DNA of 36,294 nt from an uncultured Pseudanabaenaceae cyanobacterium (GTDB lineage: Bacteria > Cyanobacteriota > Cyanobacteriia > PCC-9006 > JAAUQQ01), in assembly GCA_937949725.1 (NCBI GenBank), contig CALECT010000061.1:1-36294 (forward strand), written 5' to 3'. Position 1 is the first letter of the stretch. Every line of letters begins with the position of its first letter. The translations under genes and the position numbers were made by a program. The notes below the pieces were generated by a model that was given only the letters and a program-made list of their open reading frames with translations, did not search any database and had not been told where the DNA came from. Shown here piece after piece: positions 32,652-36,294 of the stretch.

Positions 32652-32927
32652 TTAATAAAGTTCAGCCTGGACCTGTTCGAAGGGAATAAAGCATTCCTGG
32701 GGCAACAGAATAGGCTTACGGCCAAAGATCAGCTTGCCGCGATGGTTATAGCGATTCAGGGCTACACCCGAAGGACGCTGAACCACATCGGGATTCGCTT
32801 CGTAAAACGAGCGATAGAGGTGGCGCGCAGCCTGAAGTAAAGCAGGATCTAAAAGATTAGGCGCAGGTCGGTAAGGACTGGGTTGTTCAGTTTTTTGCCG
32901 GGTAGCGGGCTGAGCGGTATAGACCAC
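32652..32927 (-). CDS. small hypothetical protein
   Basis: The product is 91 residues and not recognised. The N-terminal third is Pro/Gln-rich (AQPATRQKTEQPSPYRPAPN); the rest looks folded (LLQAARHLYRSFYEANPDVV, then KLIFGRKPILLPQECFIPFE). There are no Cys pairs, signal peptide or membrane helix. The GTG at 32927 was chosen because AAAAGGAG precedes it by 9 nt; a TTG at 32936 overlaps this spacing poorly. It is 134 bp upstream of pilD on the same strand. Reasonable composition and a good ribosome site argue that it is real. Confidence 0.6.
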   Translation of the reverse strand: MVYTAQPATRQKTEQPSPYRPAPNLLDPALLQAARHLYRSFYEANPDVVQRPSGVALNRYNHRGKLIFGRKPILLPQECFIPFEQVQAELY

Positions 32928-33545
32928 GAAGTTCAACTCCTTTTAGTTGATCCTGTTCAAAACTCTAGAGAGAGTTCTGAAACGTTTTTGCGAGCTGTGA
33001 TGCGTTTATCGAGCTATGGACGATAGCCTAACACCCCACCTAGAGACGGAATACTCGGTTATCACGGACTTCCAAGATGAGCGGCAAGAGGCGATTAGCT
33101 CACCACTGCGGGTTCTTGCGAAGGTCAGCGGCGCTTCTAGATGAAGATCCCCTCAGGATCGCGGAGGTCGCTCACCTCATTGAAATGCTAAGACTGCTGG
33201 CGATCGCTCAACACCATTATAGTAAAGATGAACCATACGGAGTATAAAGACTTTAACTAGCGAGGGTTTCAGCATTTTACTCATTTGAAATCTGCTCCCA
33301 ACAAAAGTTCAGCCAAAGATCTAGTCCGTATTACCTAGTTAGCCGCAATTACCCTGAGATGCAATTGCAACTGTTTTCGTGACATTTGAGCATTTTTTAA
33401 TGCTCTACCCGCCATATATAGCGTTTTCCCCTCCAAAGTCGAGGACTTCAAAGGGGAAAATGAACTAAAAATTAATTGAATTGTTCTACATTGCCTCAGG
33501 CAACATCACCGCAGATCTCAATTCTGCTGTTATCTAAATACTCAA
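32928..33545. other. 618-bp intergenic region downstream of leuB
   Basis: No protein or RNA gene is recognised. The part from 33210 to 33545 is AT-rich and contains four palindromes within about 120 bp, reported separately. The middle (33080-33200) is more GC-rich and contains one HIP1 octamer, without a credible open frame. The promoter of the small hypothetical gene should lie near 32940-33040. Confidence 0.45.
33388..33503. repeat. cluster of four palindromes downstream of leuB
   Basis: In order: GAGCATT/AATGCTC with a TTTT loop (33388-33405); CGC-CATATATA-GCG (33411-33423); TTTTCCCCT paired with AGGGGAAAA enclosing AAGTC/GACTT with symmetric 3-base bulges (33424-33460); and TTGCC-TCA-GGCAA (33491-33503). 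The third could form a stable hairpin in the leuB 3' transcript, but none is followed by a convincing T-run on the minus strand. Confidence 0.7.
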
Positions 33546-34634
33546 CTAGCCAGCCTTGAGAGCATCCTTCAAGGCAGCTCCCATAGCCTGGCAGCCCACC
33601 AGCTTCATACCTTCAGACATGGTATCGCCCGTGCGATAGCCCTGGTCCAGGACTTGGCCTACTGCCTTTTCTAACTTGCTAGCAGCCTGAGGCTGGTCCA
33701 ATCCGTAGCGCAGCATCATCGCAGCGCTGAGCACTTGGGCCATGGGGTTCGCCTTGTCCTGGCCAGCAATATCTGGCGCGGAGCCATGGACCGGCTCAAA
33801 TAGGCCGGGACCATCGGCCCCCAGGCTAGCGGAGGGCAGCATGCCAATACTGCCGGTGAGCATGGCGGCAATGTCGGAGAGAATATCGCCGAAGAGGTTG
33901 CCGGTGACAATGGTGTCAAATTGCTTGGGGTCGCGGACGAGCTGCATGGCCGCGTTATCGACGTAGAGGTGGCTGAGTTCGACGTCGCTATATTCCTTGG
34001 CCAGCTCGTTCATGCGATCGCGCCAAAGCTGGGACACTTCCAGCACATTCGCTTTATCCACAGAGCAAAGCTTCTTACCCCGCTTGCGAGCCGTTTCAAA
34101 GGCCACCCGGCCAATGCGATCAATCTCACTGAGGTTATAGGCCATGGTATTGACCCCACGCTGCTCACCAGACTCCGTTTCAAAGACTCCCTTGGGCTCG
34201 CCAAAGTAAATTCCGCCGGTCAGCTCCCGCACCACCATTAGGTCAACGCCTTCCACGACCTCGCGCTTAAGGCTAGAAGCATCGATTAGCTGAGGCAGAA
34301 TCGTCGCTGGGCGAAGGTTTGCGAACAGCTTCAACCCAGCACGCAGGCCCAACAAGCCCGTCTCTGGACGCTGACTGCGGGGCAAGTTGTCCCACTTATA
34401 GCCGCCAATCGCCGCCAACATAACCGCATCACTCGCCTGACACTGGCTCAGCGTCGCCTGGGGCAATGGCTCCCCCGTGGCATCAATAGCAGCACCACCG
34501 AGCAGCGCTTCCGTAAATTCAAACTGAATCCCCTGCTGCTCACCTACCAGCTTAAGAATGTCCACGGTCACAGCCATAATTTCAGGGCCAATGCCGTCGC
34601 CGGGAAGCAAAGTAATGCGGTAGGTCTGAGACAT
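33546..34634 (-). CDS. leuB: 3-isopropylmalate dehydrogenase (LeuB)
   Basis: This 362-residue NAD-dependent enzyme oxidises and decarboxylates 3-isopropylmalate in leucine synthesis. It opens with [44 protein letters not shown] and the substrate-binding Arg residues of the [15 protein letters not shown] region are present. [12 protein letters not shown] (metal Asp) and [20 protein letters not shown] follow, with [20 protein letters not shown] near the end. Length is normal and all expected elements are visible. The ATG at 34634 is clear. It is a single gene with no other leucine genes next to it. Confidence 0.97.
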   Translation of the reverse strand: MSQTYRITLLPGDGIGPEIMAVTVDILKLVGEQQGIQFEFTEALLGGAAIDATGEPLPQATLSQCQASDAVMLAAIGGYKWDNLPRSQRPETGLLGLRAGLKLFANLRPATILPQLIDASSLKREVVEGVDLMVVRELTGGIYFGEPKGVFETESGEQRGVNTMAYNLSEIDRIGRVAFETARKRGKKLCSVDKANVLEVSQLWRDRMNELAKEYSDVELSHLYVDNAAMQLVRDPKQFDTIVTGNLFGDILSDIAAMLTGSIGMLPSASLGADGPGLFEPVHGSAPDIAGQDKANPMAQVLSAAMMLRYGLDQPQAASKLEKAVGQVLDQGYRTGDTMSEGMKLVGCQAMGAALKDALKAG

Positions 34635-34711
34635 GATTCAGGTCTGTATTTAGAGCAATTTGGACAGAAGCGGTCAGGACTGCAACATCAAGGGCGGTAG
34701 CAGCACATCGC

Positions 34712-34733
34712 AAAAAAATATCCCGAAGGGGAT
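34712..34733 (-). terminator. short terminator after the lectin-like gene
   Basis: ATCCC (34720-34724) pairs with GGGAT (34729-34733), and on the minus strand the stem is followed by ATTTTTTTG. It lies about 60 nt after the stop of the PTPA-CTERM gene. The stem is short, so efficiency is uncertain. Confidence 0.6.
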
Positions 34734-34790
34734 CATACAACCCACCTCCAGGATTCAATCATTATCGACTACGAAGTGCCAGACCAAAAC

Positions 34791-35459
34791 CTAAGCAACC
34801 TGAGCCTCGCCCTTCTTCTTACGAAGAATGCTCATGCCCAAACCCATAAGGCCAGGTAACAGAGCGGGAGTAGGGATAGCCTGGGCTGGCTGACTATACT
34901 CAACCAAGTAAGCAAAGACTGAATTCCCCTGCTCGTCATTCCATTCCCCAGTCGTCGCCCAATTACCCACAGCAAAATGCTCACCCAGCAGGGCTGCATC
35001 AATATCATTATTGGGCTCAAATGTCGGCGTAAACCAGTTGCTATAAGACAAAGATGTTCCGCCATTGCCCACAGCATCCTTTTGATAAAAAGGAGTTTCA
35101 GCGGCATCAGGCCCCTCGATCCAACGCCACTCGCCTTCAGTTATGGCATCACTAGCTCCTATCCAATATCGCGGACGCTCTTGACTCGTTGGAGACTGCG
35201 AATGCACAGGAAATAGATTAGTCAGAATAAAGTTCTGTTCACCTTGAGAAGTTATCGTCACTAAATGCCCGACTAACCCCTGATGACTTCTAGATGCAGC
35301 ACGATCGGCTGCGATTTGAAAAGTCGTCGTCTGTTCAACAAACTCGTAGTAGTGGCCATTACCGCTCCACTGCATCACTGCGGCTGAAGCTGGAGCAGCG
35401 AGACCAGCAAACGACAAAGCAGCAGTAATCGATAAAAAGCTAAAGAACTGTGATTTCAT
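34791..35459 (-). CDS. secreted C-type-lectin-fold protein, PTPA-CTERM
   Basis: The product is 222 residues. A signal peptide runs to about residue 26 (LSFAGLAAPASA). The middle is a C-type-lectin-like domain: GNGHYYEFVEQTTTFQIAAD, GLVGHLVTITSQGEQNFILT, RYWIGASDAITEGEWRWIEG, then SNWFTPTFEPNN and WNDEQGNSVFAYLVEY. These correspond to the WIGL, W..W and EPN landmarks of the fold. It ends with IPTPALLPGLMGLGMSILRK and KKGEAQVA, a PTPA variant of the PEP-CTERM sorting signal (motif, membrane segment, basic tail). Predicted to be exported and processed by an exosortase-like system. The ATG at 35459 was chosen; a start further up at 35477 adds six residues. The ligand is unknown. Confidence 0.88.
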   Translation of the reverse strand: MKSQFFSFLSITAALSFAGLAAPASAAVMQWSGNGHYYEFVEQTTTFQIAADRAASRSHQGLVGHLVTITSQGEQNFILTNLFPVHSQSPTSQERPRYWIGASDAITEGEWRWIEGPDAAETPFYQKDAVGNGGTSLSYSNWFTPTFEPNNDIDAALLGEHFAVGNWATTGEWNDEQGNSVFAYLVEYSQPAQAIPTPALLPGLMGLGMSILRKKKGEAQVA

Positions 35460-35691
35460 CTGCCCATCCAGGCTCATCTAAGGTTTATCACTATCACAGC
35501 AGATGCAGACTCAATGGGAACTAACAACCGTGGTCACTCAAAGCCTATTCAAGCCCCAATTCAGCAATTAATTCTAAGTAAAAAATATAACCTTGAGAGG
35601 CAGGCTCAGCTACGCAGCACCCTAGGTTTTATCAATATTTTATATAGATCTACCCCCCTTCTAAAACTTCAGCAAGGCTGCCTCAATAGCA

Positions 35692-35726
35692 AATGGGCCG
35701 AGAGACCCAAAGCCCCTCAGCCCATT
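35692..35726 (-). terminator. hairpin downstream of petL
   Basis: AATGGGC (35692-35698) pairs with GCCCATT (35720-35726), with an inner GAG/CTC extension after one mismatch. It lies 33 nt past the petL stop. On the minus strand only a short ATTT follows, so it may act as a weak terminator or 3'-end stabiliser. Confidence 0.5.
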
Positions 35727-35758
35727 CGAAAATCCAGCCAAACCCATCACACTTCAGA

Positions 35759-35851
35759 CTAGATCAGCTTGACAGCCCGCAGACCAAACATCAGGCCTGC
35801 TGCCACAGCAAGACCACCACCCAAGAACACAACGAATCCCAAAACGCCCAT
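35759..35851 (-). CDS. petL: cytochrome b6-f complex subunit VI (PetL)
   Basis: The product is 30 residues: MGVLGFVVFLGGGLAVAAGL followed by MFGLRAVKLI. It is a single thylakoid membrane helix whose C-terminal FGLRAVKLI matches the strongly conserved FGLRxxK(L/I) end of PetL, which stabilises the cytochrome b6-f complex. AGGAAAG precedes the ATG by 5 nt, a good ribosome binding site. The leader also carries a perfect hairpin at 35880-35898. The gene lies between the PTPA-CTERM gene and psbA on the same strand, with terminator-like structures on both sides, so it is probably monocistronic. It is below usual ORF length cut-offs. Confidence 0.85.
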   Translation of the reverse strand: MGVLGFVVFLGGGLAVAAGLMFGLRAVKLI

Positions 35852-35879
35852 AGTGACTTTCCTTAAAAATGTTTTACCT

Positions 35880-35898
35880 TGCTTCATTTATTGAAGCA
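35880..35898 (-). promoter_or_regulatory. hairpin in the petL upstream region
   Basis: TGCTTCA (35880-35886) pairs perfectly with TGAAGCA (35892-35898) across a 5-base loop, 29 nt upstream of the petL start codon. It could be part of the 5' untranslated region and affect translation or mRNA stability; this is inference. TATAAATT on the minus strand at about 35930 is a possible -10 neighbourhood. Confidence 0.5.
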
Positions 35899-36050
35899 CA
35901 TCTGCGAGAGAGGCAAGCTGATCGATGCAATTTATAAGGTCTGGCCTGCCCTAACTAAAGCCGTTCGCTGAACAGGACCGAAACGCTACCCGTCTGAACA
36001 ATCGCTAGCTTCGACTTTGCTCATCCAACAGCCACTAGCTCCCAAACAGA

Positions 36051-36088
36051 AAGCGGCGGCCCCCGCTTTCGCAGGAACCGCCGCTTTT
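36051..36088 (-). terminator. terminator of psbA
   Basis: AAGCGGCGG (36051-36059) pairs with CCGCCGCTT (36078-36086); the inner part of the loop (CCCCGCTTTCGC) may add a second helix. It lies 39 nt downstream of the psbA stop on the minus strand and ends in TTTC. Confidence 0.75.
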
Positions 36089-36126
36089 CTCAAACCTTTT
36101 TCAAGGACTGAATCTCACAAGGAGAT

Positions 36127-36294
36127 TTAGCCGTTGATTGCAGGAGCAGTCAATGCAACAGGGGCAGACTCACCAGCAGCCAGGTCGAGGGGGAAGTTGT
36201 GAGCGTTACGCTCATGCATTACTTCCATACCCAAGTTGGCGCGGTTCAACACATCAGCCCAGGTGCTGACTACACGACCCTGAGAGTCGAGGAC
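36127..36294 (-). CDS. psbA: photosystem II D1 protein, C-terminal fragment
   Basis: The last 55 residues of D1 are present; the start lies right of the window. The sequence opens with [20 protein letters not shown], then [19 protein letters not shown], and ends in [36 protein letters not shown] is essentially invariant in D1. The CtpA protease removes the final residues after Ala in [10 protein letters not shown], exposing the carboxylate that binds the Mn4CaO5 cluster. The His and Glu residues of [10 protein letters not shown] also contribute. Which D1 isoform this is cannot be told, because the diagnostic positions lie upstream. Confidence 0.97.
   Translation of the reverse strand, partial: VLDSQGRVVSTWADVLNRANLGMEVMHERNAHNFPLDLAAGESAPVALTAPAING

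Noticed and set aside
35514..35762. 82-codon plus-strand gene opposite the petL downstream region
   Set aside because: It overlaps the petL hairpin and stop on the other strand, has no ribosome site and shows random composition.

Overview
This window comes from a cyanobacterial chromosome. It carries photosystem genes (psaL, psaI, the 3' end of psbA, petL), an FdC2-type ferredoxin and several cyanobacterial families (DUF3153, DUF2256, HisZ). The HIP1 octamer GCGATCGC is scattered throughout. HpsE-like glycosyltransferases, a PTPA-type C-terminal sorting signal and the moderately high GC suggest a filamentous, non-heterocystous Leptolyngbya-like organism; that placement is an inference.

Layout. 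1-606: the 3' end of an ISAzo13-type transposase abutting a truncated ankyrin-repeat gene. 637-4709: housekeeping genes on both strands (isoaspartyl peptidase/asparaginase, two small Cys-rich proteins, a DUF3153 lipoprotein, an MlaE-type lipid permease, PrxQ peroxiredoxin). 5162-7690: a same-strand module of Roadblock protein, small Ras-like GTPase and DUF4388 protein, closed by a strong terminator. 7805-9323: a small membrane protein and divergent psaL/psaI. 9592-11939: SUI1 factor overlapping tail to tail with an LCP cell-wall ligase, which is preceded by a small membrane protein. 12271-15384: TPR protein, pdxA and an ABC-2 permease. 15407-17506: an orphan TpsB-type outer-membrane transporter. 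17932-21005: three GT2 glycosyltransferases in a row. 21372-23960: J-domain/TPR protein, hisZ and ferredoxin as one operon. 24233-24324: four 23-bp tandem repeats. 24480-26385: FdC2, SNase-like protein and inositol-phosphatase operon. 26498-31163: accD, a coiled-coil/EamA fusion and a DUF72 protein. 31693-34634: pilD, a small unknown gene and leuB. 34791-36294: a C-type-lectin PTPA-CTERM protein, petL and the psbA 3' end.

How the genes relate. Most are independent metabolic or photosynthetic genes. The likely functional groups are the Roadblock/GTPase/DUF4388 signalling module; the cell-surface set (LCP ligase, TpsB, GT2 cluster, prepilin peptidase, PTPA-CTERM lectin), which would fit a gliding, sheath-forming filament; and the redox operons around the two ferredoxins. 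I see no CRISPR array, tRNA, rRNA or prophage. The least explained items are the 23-bp tandem array at 24233-24324, the 865-residue coiled-coil/EamA fusion, the GTPase module, the duplication-flanked hairpin at the peroxiredoxin stop codon, and the run of palindromes downstream of leuB.
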